This document shows, in pieces, positions 25,440 to 37,324 of a stretch of 64,000 bases of DNA. The DNA comes from Torreya grandis. Its lineage: Eukaryota; Streptophyta; Pinopsida; Cupressales; Taxaceae. Numbering within the stretch: position 1 is the first letter of the stretch; each line of letters begins with the position of its first letter. The DNA lies in the NCBI GenBank assembly GCA_037957365.1, contig JARHVA010000250.1:5799001-5863000 (forward strand), read 5' to 3'. Below the pieces are notes generated by a model that was not told where the DNA came from, searched no databases, and was given only the letters and a program-made list of their open reading frames with translations. The position numbers were made by a program, and so were the translations under genes.

Positions 25440-27093
25440 TTGGATTCTTCATTTTTTCCACAATGTTGATTGGCATACCACCAGCCTTTGCTTAGGTTTT
25501 GGGAGCTACTACCACTAGCTTTGTCAATGAAGGAGCACTAACAAGAGGTTCTTTGAAAGCTTCTTGATTGTCACCCATAGTCATTTTCTTAAATCTTGTG
25601 TTTGTTGAGACTGGGATATAAGCCAAACTGAGGGTGGCCTACTAATTAGATGCATAACACTCCTCTTGCTCACTGATGACCATTACAGCTTTTATTTGGT
25701 TTGACCTGTGATCTAAACCTTGGTCTTGTGGAGGTTACTCCTACTTTTTCATCATGGGAACCTCTGTACCTTGGGCCATAATATCTTGGTTATATCCATA
25801 GCCAATAGCTTGCTGCCATTGGTCATTAAATGCCTGGTTAGAGCCATTAGTTGGGATAATGGATTGCCCAAAAGAATGATTCTAAGTCATTGTCCCTTCA
25901 ACCTCTTGAGCCATATTATTCTGAATTGGAACTAAGGAATTGGATGGGCCTATAGCATTTAGATTATAATTATGATATTTAGAGTAATTAGGCTGCCCTT
26001 ATCCTTGGAAATTTCCTTTATAGGGTGGCCTATTTGCTTGATAATGCTACTGTTGAGGCTAGTATGGAGCTTCATATGGCTTGATGTAAGCTTGTTGCCT
26101 CTTGACATTGACCACATCATTCCCTAAAGATTGGAGCATGCTTTTTAGTTTAAAGTAATTCTTTTGCTCTTGGGAGTCATTGGATCCACTAGTGGAGGCC
26201 CCCTCTTGCTTTGGTGAAGGCACAACAATAATCATTCGAGTTGGAAGTATAACATCAAGTAGAGGAATAACTACAAGAGGTGGTCTGATCTCAAGGAAAA
26301 GAGGCATTAGGGGTCTATAAGTAAGCTTGATAGCCTAAATTAGGAAATTTTCCACTTTAATGGCCACCTCATATGCATCTGGCAGTATGTCCCCTCCCAT
26401 GGATTAGATAATTACAGCTATATCACTGTTTAGAGCCTTTAAATAATACAAGAAAGCAAATTTTGGGGATGGTCTAACAACTGCTAGAATTCTATCCCAT
26501 GCCTTCTGGAATCTCATGTTGAAGTCTTGCACGACTTCATGGGGAGCTCTCTTGATTGTGGTCAACTGCTCTACAAGTGACAGATGATCACTATTATCCA
26601 TAAACCTCTTACAAAAGGCTATTCCCAACTGGTCCCATGATTAGATAGAGTTAGGATTTAGGCCCTTATATTAATCTAATGCCTTTCCCTTGAAGGATAC
26701 AATCAATATACTAACAGCTACATTTTCTACTATGATATTATGAATATTTCAAAAATTGGCTATGTCCATTATGTGCTCAGTAGGAGTTACAGCTTGGTCT
26801 CCCATGTAATATGGGACACTTTTGATGGATGCTACTAGCATAGGGTCATATTGTGGTAAGTTCAAAGGACTTTAGCTGTTGAAACCAACAAAATATCTTT
26901 GAGGAATCATCATAGTAAGAGGGGCTAACAAGGATTTTCTTACGTAGGTATGCCTTATGATTAGTTTAGGAAAGTAGTTTCTTATGTAAGGGTGAGTATG
27001 GGCAAACCTTAACCTTCTTGTTGAGTTTAAAGGTAATTCATCAAACTCAAAAAGAATACCTATAGAATTTGATCTTGTAGTCACATTTAGCAT
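25440..27093 (-). pseudogene. Element B gag
   Basis: The gag reading frame starts near 27,093. Capsid traces include 'SWDQLGIAFCKRFMD' and 'LTTIKRAPHEVVQDFNMRFQKAWDRI' (26,404-26,628). The second matches the L..I.Q...E.v.dF..RF gag block, with Lys-Arg in place of the usual Gln. The downstream part is Gln/Asn/Pro-rich (26,059-25,440). No CCHC knuckle was seen. Stops fall at W and Q positions, for example 'ALD-stop-YKGL', where the family has W. Gag would form the particle. The N-terminal limit is uncertain. Confidence 0.75.
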
Positions 27094-27242
27094 GAAAGAT
27101 AGCTACTGCTATGCCACTAGATAGTTGGGTGTTCCTCAGACTCACCAGATGTTGGAAGATGAAAGCTACCACTATTAAAAATTGATCAAAATAGCATCAA
27201 ACTTGACCAATCTTCCATAAAAATGGAAATGAAAATGGTAGT

Positions 27243-27262
27243 GTGTCCCATCGGGCATGCCA
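27243..27262 (-). other. Primer-binding site of element B
   Basis: On the minus strand TGGCATGCCCGATGGGACAC lies four bases inside the 5' LTR. It starts with TGG, as expected for pairing with a tRNA CCA end. It matches the element C site at 15 of 20 positions, so both elements probably used the same tRNA, which is not initiator Met. Confidence 0.7.
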
Positions 27263-27266
27263 AAAC

Positions 27267-29689
27267 TATTATAGCTTGGAATTGCACCCTCGTGAGAGAG
27301 TTATTTAGCCCCCCTCACTTTCAGCTATAATCATGAGGACAACCTCAGGCTATGGGTATCCTATAGTAAGGTTGAACCTCTAAGATTTTTAACGAGGCTA
27401 GTTCCTCAAGTGCTTCACTTCAGCTCTTGATTCCCATGCTAAAATATATTATTGGCTAAGGAAAAGGGATAGGAAGATAACATGAAAGGAAATATAAGCT
27501 AAGGGAGTTGATGCACTAAAATAAATGATCCACTTAGTCTATGGAATGACACCCATTTAGCATAAGATGAATTTTGTTTACACAACCTCACAACCAGTTA
27601 ATTTGCATAAGTATTTCATAAACTAGGCTCACTGAACCATACATGAACCAAAGAGGGATTTAAAAATCCACACCAAGCATCCATTAATGGTAGAAATAAA
27701 TCAACTTAAGACCTAAAACTAACTAAAAAAACACCTAAAACTAGGCAAGAAAGAAGGGCAATGAGCTTGGAAGGACAATTCTTCAAAGCACCATTGTGCA
27801 CAAGCTTGCTTACCATAATTTTTAGATAAAGAGATAGGTAAAATTTAATCTTTATTGCTTCAAAAAGGTCTATTACAAAGTGGTTTTGGTAGAGTAACTT
27901 TATCACCAATCCAGAGATAATTTCTTGGCTCCAAGGCCTCTATTTATAATAGAAAAGGGGGAAAAGAAAGTGGGAAGCGGGAATAAGTCATTGATGACTA
28001 GGATCCATGTCACCATCCTCCCTTGTGCCACTAAATACGCCACTTAGGATTGTTAAACAACCTTCTCGAGTCCCTTTCACCTTCAAGTCTCTCTTTGGCA
28101 TGTCTAAAAAGTCATGTTATAAGCAGCTGAATGTCACTTCCTTACGTGGCTAAAATGATTTTTGCATTTTAAATGGCATGCTCACTTTCATTTTCACGTG
28201 TCTTGATAAATAAGATGAGGTCTCCATGTGTTGATAATATGGCCAAACCATGTTGCCTTTATGTTTGAATGACCATTTGTCAAGAGAGGGAGCCATGTTA
28301 AAGGATGAAGGCCTTCATTGAATTCTTAGCTACTATCTCCCACCAGTCATTTAGATTCCTTTTTACACTGATTGATCATTGGATGTTGCCTTAGATCCTT
28401 GACCTGCACTATGGATCCTCCTATCATGGATGCCTATGGATCATCGATTTCCCTGCTAGTTAGGTACCCTTTGTGCCACTTGGTAACCTCTCATTTGTCC
28501 TTTCCATGACTCTTACACACTGTCGATCATTAGAACATGCCATTAGACTGAGCACATTTATTCAAGAAACATTGGAAACCTAATTTACTCTTTGTTGTAT
28601 AATTTAGGTTTTCAAAGCTACTTGACTTATGAAGCTTTACAATCTAAGCCATTGAAGAATCTTGATTTACTCTATGTAGAGTAACTTGGGCTTTCTGATC
28701 TCTCCTACTTTGGACTTTGTCTAGGGCTCTTTTGTTCTTTAGGATCTATTTGTCTCAGGCAAATCTCTTGAAGTAATTCCTTGGGATAATTTTTTTGAAG
28801 GAATTCCTTCAGACTTTTTATCTAAAGCTTCTTTCTTGCTCTTTTCATTTAGAAATTACCTTTTGGATTTTTCAAAATGGACTTTCCCGAAGGGTGAGAG
28901 ACCCTTTGGGCTTCTTGTATGTCCCTTTGGACTTCCACAAATGATCCTCCCACTAAGAAAAATTCCCTTTTGGCCTTTGAAAATAGTCCTCCCGAAGGGA
29001 AAGATACCCTTCAATAATTTTGAAATGGTCCTTTTGAAAGGTAACATACCCTTTGGACTTCTAACTTTTTGTTCCTTTCCTTCAGAATTATTTTCTATGG
29101 GCTTTTGTAAAGGCTCTCCCAAAGGGTAAGGGGCCCTTCGGGCTTCTACAAATGACATTTTTTGAAGGGAAATATACCCTTCAAAAAAATTGAAATGGTC
29201 CTCCTGAAGCTCAAAAGAACCTTCAGTAAACTTGTAACTATCCACTTGGAGAAAGAATTACCCTTCGAATTTGTCAGTGACCATTAGAGTATTCTTTGGA
29301 GAAGACTTGTCCCTTGAATAACCTGAGAAGCATTATTTTTGAGACCAAATCATTTTTGTCAAGCCCCTTTACTTATTTCAAGCTTTTGATTGCTCACAAA
29401 TTATGAAGTATATAAGTAGTGCTCCTTGAAGAACCTGAAATACATTGTCCATGAGTAATTCAGGTTTGTAAACCTAAATTAATTTTGCTTATAAAACATT
29501 TAGAAGTCAAGCACCACTAGAAACCCAATTTGTACAGTGTCCTTAGAAACCCAAAGTCTTGCAACTTCGAAAGCTCAAAGACTTCTTCTTTAGAGAACCT
29601 GAAGTTGTCTGAACTTGCCACTTTTGCTTGAATGTCCACCTTCTCATATTTGGGCAAAATTTTATATAGGGGCCAAGAAATGGCCAATA
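27267..29689 (-). mobile_element. 5' LTR of element B
   Basis: A 2,423-bp copy of 18,517-20,869. The terminal TG has decayed: on the minus strand it starts TATTGGCC against TGTTGGCC in the sister. Its inner end is TATTATAGC on the plus strand, against TGTTATAAC. It contains the same five-hairpin array at 28,888-29,183. It also has small insertions relative to the other LTR, for example near 28,060-28,120. Confidence 0.85.
28888..29183. repeat. Hairpin array in 5' LTR of element B
   Basis: Five inverted repeats with GAAGGG/CCCTTC-type stems near 28,889, 28,991, 29,033, 29,119 and 29,162. Examples are 'cgaagggaaagatacccttc' and 'gaagggaaatatacccttc'. Spacing is 40-105 bp and matches the sister LTR. 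Confidence 0.75.
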
Positions 29690-29694
29690 GTTAC

Positions 29695-32165
29695 CACTCC
29701 TCCCACTCCCTCACCATATAATACCACTATAGTCCCTCCATCTATCATTCCATATTCAATTAGGCCAACCTCTATTATTACAAAAATAATAATGACATAC
29801 ACAAGGAATCCCAAGACCCCTCCCATTTCACCTCACAAGGTGCAAATAGAGTAAAATCAAGTAGTTTCTCCAAAATAAAGGAAAATGAGAAGAAAGGGTG
29901 ACCTAGACTCAGACCCTATGCAAATTTATGATAGTGAGGAGGAAGATAAAATATAGGGTGATGAATAAGAGTGAGTCTCAGATAATGAAATAGAATAGAC
30001 ATAATATTTTGATGAAACCACTCAGATAAAAGAAGATGATGAATGGATAACTGAGGGAAGTATCCAGTTAAGAATGACAAAATTATTGTAATAATTTGAG
30101 GAAGTCAACTAAGGAGATGGTAACTTAGGGACCATTAAATTTTTGTTAGATAGATAAGGAGATGCAAAAGGAGAGGTAAAATCAAATCTACACATCACAA
30201 CACAAGGGCCTTCCCTAGCTACACCTCCAAGCTATCCACCTTAGATCATTGTAATGGAACTTACAAGAATCAATACCCCAATCATCTCTCCTTTGGTTGT
30301 AAGTCCTCCAAGTCCACATTCTTTGGTAATTCACTCAGGTATTAAAACTACAAGTGGTGTAGTATTTTTTTTAGATTCTTTACACTATTTAAGTCAATTA
30401 AACCATTCATAGGCAACTTTAATTCCAATTTTGACTTCCACAACCCAAACTACTACTTTGGGCCTTGTCACCACTATTATGACTATTGGGGATGCATAAA
30501 CTTATATTGCTGACTATTTTTAAAACCTATTGATCACCCCAGTAACTTATTCATTCTTTAGTGGAACTAGTCCTCAATCCCTTAAGCCAAGTAAAGGGGT
30601 ACATTTTTAAAACCTAGAGTCCACATCAATTTTTACTACCTTAGTTACCCCTCCTAGGCTAACTACATAGTTTGAAATGCCTATTGGCCACGCACCTCAG
30701 GTAGACTCACCTACGGTCTTAATCCACAAAGCAATAGGGAATGCCAAATATGTAATTGAAACACTAGTTCAAAGGTAGGTTACTAAATGGATGAAGGTTA
30801 TTCCTCCTTTTCCTGCAATAGGTACATCCTCCTTTAATTCCATTCTACCTATAGGATAATCTCCCTCAACAACTCTTGCATCAAAAACACATCTAATAAG
30901 GTAGATAGAACAAACATAGCAATAATTTTCACTACACATCCTTTAGTGGATTCAATAGTTGTAACATGTAGAAGTAGGGAGACAAGATTTGGTGATAATT
31001 GAGTATCCCATAATAAAGTTCTATTTTAATAGAAATATAAATTCTTTGAGAAAGATTAAGAGGAAATTTTGGTTCCTAATGGTCAATAGGTAGAGCTGAA
31101 ACAAAGGAAATACATATTCTCTTTGACAAAATGAAGGAAAATAAATCCCTCAAACCTGGATAGATATATAGAGGACCCTTATAATTTTGTAAATGTTGTT
31201 GGGGGAGTCATAAAAGAGATGTTTTAAAGTTTTTATTGGGCTATACAAAGCAAACCATAGGTGAGTACTATCCAATCTTTGAAAGAGATAGTGGACAATT
31301 TGTAAGGGATATAAAGGAATGTATTTGACACTATTAATTTAATAAGGTCCACAAAGGTCACCTCCCAACCCAAGTGGGGAGACATCCTTCAATTATTAAA
31401 AAAATACAAGATATTGATGGAAAAATACATTTTATAAGCTAGGAAAGAAAGAATAAGGTTTATGACTACCTCAATTTAATAACATTTAAACTTGTCAGGA
31501 CACAAAATTATATTATTTCCAAAATGGATAGTCTACTTGAGTGGCATCAAGATATACAAGCTCTGGTCCAAAAATTTACAAACTAGGAGAGGGAAGTTAT
31601 CTCTATCATGACTGACTTAAGAGTTATTCAAGTAAACACTCCACAAGGGAAATCGGTGCCTAGACCCATTTTTGAGAATCTTCTACGAGCAACACTGGAT
31701 AGTTTTAGAGTAGAGATTGAAGGCATCATTTACATAACCAATGATGAAATAATACACTAGTTAATTTTTCAAGGGATAAAATCATAGGTACTAAGGCACT
31801 ACATGTTGAGGTTAGATATATATTAGGCATCCATAATAAATTGATGGACAAGCTTCTTCAATTATTCAAAATATCTCTGCTTGATTTTGAGACTATAGAT
31901 ATCAAATTCCAAGCCAGTCATGCACTTTAATTATAAATGGAAGAATCCAAGTAATCCACTTCAATAGTAGGGGTTATGCCTATCCCACCTTAGAGTGCTC
32001 AGATTCCCAAGTATACACTAGTGCATACTCAAATTAGGCATGCCTATGTACCAATTCTAGTGACTATAACCATAACTACATTGCTAATTACTTTAGACTT
32101 ATCTGTAGTTCTAGTGTCTACTCCAATTACAATGTAAGTTACAACTTCAACTTTATCTACTTTAG
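29695..32165 (+). pseudogene. Giant relic ORF of unknown family, C-terminal part
   Basis: Continues the 16,641-18,516 frame after removal of element B. It starts Pro/Thr-rich ('TPPTPSPYNTTIVPP'), then an acidic part near 29,885-30,120 ('SDPMQIYDSEEEDK', 'KEDDEWITEGSIQ'), then Pro/Ser/Thr-rich to about 30,900. After a frame change near 31,180 comes a part with helical appearance ('IQSLKEIVDNL', 'WGDILQLLKKYKILMEKYIL'). From about 31,772 there is another open part, 'ALHVEVRYILGIHNKLMDKLLQLFKISL'. Nearly every stop stands where CAA, CAG or CGA is plausible. I recognise no family. Confidence 0.5.
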
Positions 32166-34049
32166 CTATGTTATAGTTTTTTTTTTAGAATTGTTACATT
32201 AGCACTTTCTAAATGTACATATATATTTTCATGTTTGAGTTGTGATGGAACTATTAGTTCCTAATTCATTTAGTTATATATATTATATTTTAGATGAGGA
32301 ATTTTATTTTGAGCAATCATTGTTGTACATGCATACTTTGCTTTAGATTAACATACAATGATATTTTTACACTTTGCTTGAGAGATGAGGCCTTATCCAT
32401 CCCAAACTTATTTATACTTGTATCTTCCTAGTCCCAAAGGGAGGATAATTTTGGCTATTAATATTAATAGGAAATTTTAATAACTTTTACAATTTAGTCT
32501 TGATGTGTTAAATATGATTCTTCTCTAACCTTGTGGATTGTGTAAGAAGTTATATCATTTTAATTTCTTAGTCTTCTAGTTGTGCATGAGTTATATTTTT
32601 AATATATAGTTATTTTATTGAGTTATTGTTGATATGAATGCCTTTTACATATGAATCATAATGTCCCCCTATAGATGTGTTATTACAGTCTTTAAAATGA
32701 AACAAACTTTGATTTTATGTGTTTACGTATGTTGTATTTCATTTCTATTTGACTCATAACTACGTTTTATTGTTGGTTTGCTAAAGTATCCTATATAAAA
32801 TATTGGTCTATGATTCCTTATCCAACCCCTCATTCAAGTATTGGTCTTGAAAAGTTTAATCTAGTGTACTCCATAATCTTTTTTTCTTCCCTACTTTTTT
32901 CTCCTTTTTGAGTTTATTTTGGTCATACCCACCTTAGGTTAGATCCATCATTAGTCTACCCATCTCAAGTATATTTATATTAGTCAGCCCATCCATGGTA
33001 AACAAACTACTTCACTCACTACTATTCCACCAATAGGTTGTTTACAAAATTAGATACCCAACAACTTATGCCTTGGAGTGAATTTCATTCATAAATATTG
33101 AAAATTTATAAGCTACCTCATAAAAGTTTTTGGGTGTACATAAAACCCACACCAACAATAAGATAATCTAGTTCTATAAGGAGGGCCTTAAACCTCCACC
33201 TCTATTTTCTTTAAAAATAATCACTTGAGTTGAACTTGAAGCACTCAAAATATTAATAAGGTCAACTTTCAACACTAACTTTCTATTCCCACCTTTGAAA
33301 ATCCATAGAAAAGTTAGGTCTGGTAAGACAGTTAAGAAAGGACCCTGGGTTAAATCATTCTCTCTAGGTGAAGCAAGGGATCATATTTACAATGCTTCTA
33401 AATTTAAAGATGACATTTGGTACTTCATACCCTACCAACTCAATATCCATATGGGAGTCAACATCCTTAGGCTTCTTAGTTTTCACTACCATACTACCTT
33501 TTCAATGTGATTTTATTCTCTATGTGCCCATTCCAATAGGTTATGTAAAATATTTGTAATATTTTTTGATATATCTTTATTTCTCAAAGTACTTAGAAGT
33601 TTTAGATCAGTCAAGTTAGTAACTACTATGTCTTATCTCGTTCTGTACAATTTTCCCATACATTTATGCATCAATGGTTATATTATCTTCCTCTATATCC
33701 TCCTTGTATTTATTAGATACCCCATCATGATTGTTGTTAACCCTCATATCCCCTGTACATTCCTTGGGGAGAATATTGAGCCCATCCTGATTATTGTTGT
33801 TATAGTGACATAACGTTCTAAGGTTGTTGATACTAAGGAGATAAGGAGTTATATCCCACCTATTGAGGATAATGTGGAGCCTATGGTATCAAACCATGAG
33901 ATCTTTTGGTTGATACTTTGGTGAGGTTGGTACACATCCATGAATAGTTTGTATCGCATAATTGATGTCTATATTTGGCTAGGAATTATTAGATTTGTAG
34001 AAGGAATCTATTATGATGTTACTATGAAGATGTTCTTAGTGATGTCTTC
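32166..34049. other. Unassigned region
   Basis: A purine-rich patch at 32,433-32,445 ('cccaaagggagga') after the giant ORF could be a polypurine tract, but I found no LTR partner for the sequence after it. Open frames at 33,295-33,813 have no recognisable motif. Minus-strand coding traces from 33,560 to 34,049 may continue the neighbouring gag relic. Confidence 0.35.
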
Positions 34050-34700
34050 CTTCAATTGTTAGATGGATTGGTAATGTTTTTCATTATTATTGTGCAACTT
34101 ACATAATTTACAGTATATATTTTGAGGTTGTTAAATGTAATGTTGTAATAAATGACACTTAGTATTCGCATGCCCTACTACATGATAGATTTCACATAAT
34201 TGTATCTTAACTTTTAGGCAATCATTTTGATGGTGCCCCTCTTTTCAACATTTCATACACCATATGCTTAGCCTAGCCCTATTACTTTCATATATCTCAT
34301 CCATATTTCACAATAGAACATTTATTTTTGTATCAATTTATGGGCTATCTCCATAGTATTCTATATGTTACACACAAAGCATAGCTACCTTAGCATATAC
34401 CTTATTTTTGAACTTTATTTGAAAAAATCCAAATATAATCCTAGGTCTCAGTCCTTCTATAAACCATTTCTTACACATCCCCCTATGCCCAAAGTGACTA
34501 CTCCATGCTGGTAGGAGTAGGCACCATGGCCCTTTCTACAACCAAAATTTTGACAAGAGTAGGTAGGCACTGTATAAACTTGCCTCTAATGTCTCTCATA
34601 AACAAATCCTACATGGACTCAAATGTAATTTAACCCTGTACAATAAATTAATTAATGTATTCATTGAGTATAGTTTTTACCCAATGATGTATTACATGAT
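34050..34700 (-). pseudogene. Relic gag with three zinc knuckles
   Basis: Minus-strand reading gives 'CKKWFIEGLRPRIIF' (a gag F..GL.P block). About 60 codons later come three consecutive knuckle-like motifs. The first (34,217-34,262) is C-x2-C-x4-H-x4-C complete, with a TGA in place of an expected Arg (C-stop-KEGHHQNDC). The second (34,154-34,195) reads CEIYHVVGHANTKC with Tyr for the second Cys. The third (34,078-34,112) reads CKLCKLHNNNEKHY with His and last Cys lost. Knuckles bind genomic RNA in the particle. Three in a row is more than the one or two usual in plant gypsy gag. No pol follows. Confidence 0.65.
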
Positions 34701-35010
34701 TCCAATCAGTATCTATTTTTTGCAATTTTTCTAGTCTTTTTTCCATCCAAACTAAAAAAATTATTTCTCTCAACTAAAAATAGCAGTATTCAAGTCTCGA
34801 TAATCACACATCTAGTAGTTTAAGTTATTTGCACAAAAAATATTTCATCATATATATGCTCATGAATAACTTCTTGCATAGAGTTTCTTATTATTTTTAT
34901 TTCTTCTTCTGTAAAATTGTGAATTCATTCATTAAACCATCATTCCAAGTCTCTTTGTCCAAATAGCTATCAAAGTATGTTTTAAGATTCCATTCTCACA
35001 ACACCATTTT

Positions 35011-36345
35011 TAGTATAAGTTCTTAAAAAACCCATTACAACATGCTAATTTGTTTTTAAGTGTGAAGTAGGAAATAAGATCTGAATATAGTCATGATCGT
35101 AGAAAAAACAAAGTCATTCTTAGGTTAATAATTATGTAGTTATTCTTGGAACATAAACTAACATGTACAAAATATTCATTATCAATTCTAAATGATTATG
35201 TATATTTGAGAAAAATAGAGCATTCACTTCACACAAAACAAGGATAAAATATATTCAATAAAACCATAATCAGATATTTATATTTTTAAAACTCCTTTCC
35301 ATTATAACTGATCACTATTTATAGACTTTTACAATGCATTATCACTTCACATTCCATCCTTTTGATTCAAGTGTGAATAAGTATTTTCACATTCCAAAGA
35401 CTTTTGGAATATATGCATAAATCAAATACATCTAAAATAAAATATGTTATACATGAAAATATCCATTGCATACTTGTCAAACATTTATACTCTACTATTT
35501 TGAAATTTTATTCTACTATTAACAACCTTAGATTGAATAAGGAAAGAGTGAAACAATGCCTACACTTACCAAGTGCATATCTCCATTTCTTCTTTGTTGA
35601 ATGGATTTTCTCATGATTTTATGGATTATATTTGTTTAAAGGACCGATTAAGGTTTCAGAAACATGTATCTATGAATAATTATTTCTTGATTGTAAAGAT
35701 GATAGAGATTTTCCATATTTTTGCCTAATATTTCCCTAAATACTTCCTGAATTATTTTTAGATTCTCCAAGAAGTGAGAATGAAGGATGAAGGGTGAATT
35801 TATATATTTTTTGATGGGAGGATAAATGGTTGAGATTAAGTTGTTTTATTTGGAAACTTTTATTTTGGATGGATGAGAATAACTCACTTGATCTTAAGGT
35901 TTGCATGCTTTGATTTGCTTTCAAACTAATTTTATTATTATTATTTTATTCACATTATTTATTTAACTTATTTTCTTTTTTGGATGTGTAAACATAAATC
36001 AAGGATTTAACTGATTGCATGTATTGATGAGTAGATAAGATTAATTTTTGATGAAGAATCAACATGGGGTGATGACATGAAGTTTGACATGAGGAGGATA
36101 TTTATTTATTTTTATTAATTATGTGTATGAAACTAGTTGTGAATTAATTAATAATAATTAATTATCTAATTATTAGTGGGATGTAATTAGGAACTAATTA
36201 ACTTAATAAATAATGATTAATTAGTTAATTAATCATGGAGTGATGTAGTGGGATTAAATGGGGATAATTGATTATCATGGTGGTGTTAGTGTGTGTTAGG
36301 ATGTATTAAAAATATAATAATGGTGGAAAAATTAAGATGTCTACA
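35011..36345 (-). mobile_element. Candidate LTR next to the three-knuckle gag
   Basis: On the minus strand it would start TGTAGACATC, nearly the same ten bases as the LTRs of element C (TGTAGACACC), and end at TACTA before a possible primer-binding site (34,988-35,006, 'TGGTGTTGTGAGAATGG' on the minus strand). A TATA-like AATATATAAATT lies near 35,800 on the minus strand. No second copy was found in the window, so the length of about 1.3 kb is tentative. Confidence 0.4.
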
Positions 36346-36360
36346 TTTGTCCTTCTTTTA
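36346..36360 (-). other. Polypurine-like tract
   Basis: Minus-strand TAAAAGAAGGACAAA immediately before TGTAGACATC. It resembles the element C tract CAAAAAGGGGCAAA before TGTAGACACC. It suggests that a further minus-strand element, now hosting element C, ended here. Confidence 0.45.
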
Positions 36361-37324
36361 AATTGAATTGTGACTAAAAGAAGCAATTGAAGAATCATTG
36401 CATGATTTAGAAACATCCTTATGTATATCAATCAAAGAGTCATTGCCTGTCATATTATTAGAAACATCACTGCAAGGCATGACATTATGAGAATCAACAT
36501 GTGTATCATTTATCTTTTTTTTTTATAGTGTTTCATAGTTGTAAGTTTAATAGTATCAAGAAGTATGTTGGTTGATTCCCTTTTACTTTGTTTTTCTTAT
36601 ACCTCATGACTAATGAAAAGGTTTATGGAAGGGGGAGAAGAACTACTCTCTTTGATTATAACATTAATTTGACCCACTTATCCTTCACTACCATTGTACA
36701 AAGATATATCACTAGCATACCAATCCTCAACATCATCATGCACATAATCATAATAATTACCCCCATTCACATAGGCACAATCATCATTCATATAATCATT
36801 GTCATTATTCACATAAGCATGATTATCTACATCCACATTTGTCCACTCATTGGTGTAATCTTGAGGCACATCATGGCTATACAATATGGACACCATTGGA
36901 TGAGGCATCTAGTAGGGTTTAAAGGATGCATATGCATAGAAAAGTTTCCAAACCCTAGGATGATATGAAATACAATCACAAGCCTTGACCCTACTACAAG
37001 AGAAAACATATAACCCTAAGATTTTTAATACATTGATATCAAGGAGGGAAACCTTAGCATAAAAAAACACTTAATAAATATAAATCACAAATAATGTATG
37101 AAATTAAAACCCTGATAGAGAATAACTTTGAAACCCTAATATGAATAGAAACCCTAAGGTAGAAATATAGCATTTTACACAGTCATGTCAATAATTAGAT
37201 TCACTATAATTTTTTACTTGTTATTTTTTAGAGTGGTCTAAATGAAGTAAAACTATGAATATTTAGATTATATATAATAGGGTAATAATCATACAAATCT
37301 AAATGCAAAAGTGTAGATTGATAT
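36361..37324 (-). pseudogene. Asp/Asn/Tyr-rich relic ORF upstream of element C
   Basis: A 76-codon open frame (36,678-36,908) rich in Asp, Asn and Tyr, for example 'NVDVDNHAYVNNDNDYMNDD', with further coding-like text down to about 36,400. I recognise no domain. Position between a polypurine-like tract and element C suggests it is the 3' coding end of the element that hosts C. Whether it is translated DNA at all is unsure, since repeats of the type 'cacatcatc' give acidic frames by chance. Confidence 0.3.

Larger units (their letters stand above)
18517..29689 (-). mobile_element. Element B: Ty3/gypsy retrotransposon with two RNase H domains
   Basis: An 11.2-kb minus-strand element. Its two LTRs (27,267-29,689 as 5', 18,517-20,869 as 3') are about 90% identical by eye. 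A primer-binding site lies at 27,243-27,262. The internal domains in transcription order are gag, protease, plant-type RNase H, reverse transcriptase, gypsy-type RNase H and integrase. The flanks TTTAT (18,512-18,516) and GTTAC (29,690-29,694) are a decayed target-site duplication. Removing the element and one flank copy rejoins the giant relic ORF in frame, which supports the boundaries. The order reverse transcriptase, RNase H, integrase puts it in Ty3/gypsy. The second RNase H suggests the Tat lineage. Confidence 0.88.

Noticed and set aside
28836..29245. Opposite open frames of 97 and 129 codons with repeated 'KGxIPF' text
   Set aside because: They lie inside the LTR of element B and come from the hairpin repeats, which read open on both strands. 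The same happens in the sister LTR at 20,101.
1855..32165. TAA/TAG at Gln positions as evidence for a ciliate-like genetic code
   Set aside because: CAA and CAG are also used normally, TGA appears at Arg and Trp positions too, and the well-preserved element B reverse transcriptase has no such codons. C-to-T decay explains all of it.
32433..32445. Polypurine tract and 3' LTR after the giant ORF
   Set aside because: The purine run is plausible, but no matching LTR copy was found upstream, so no element boundary is claimed.
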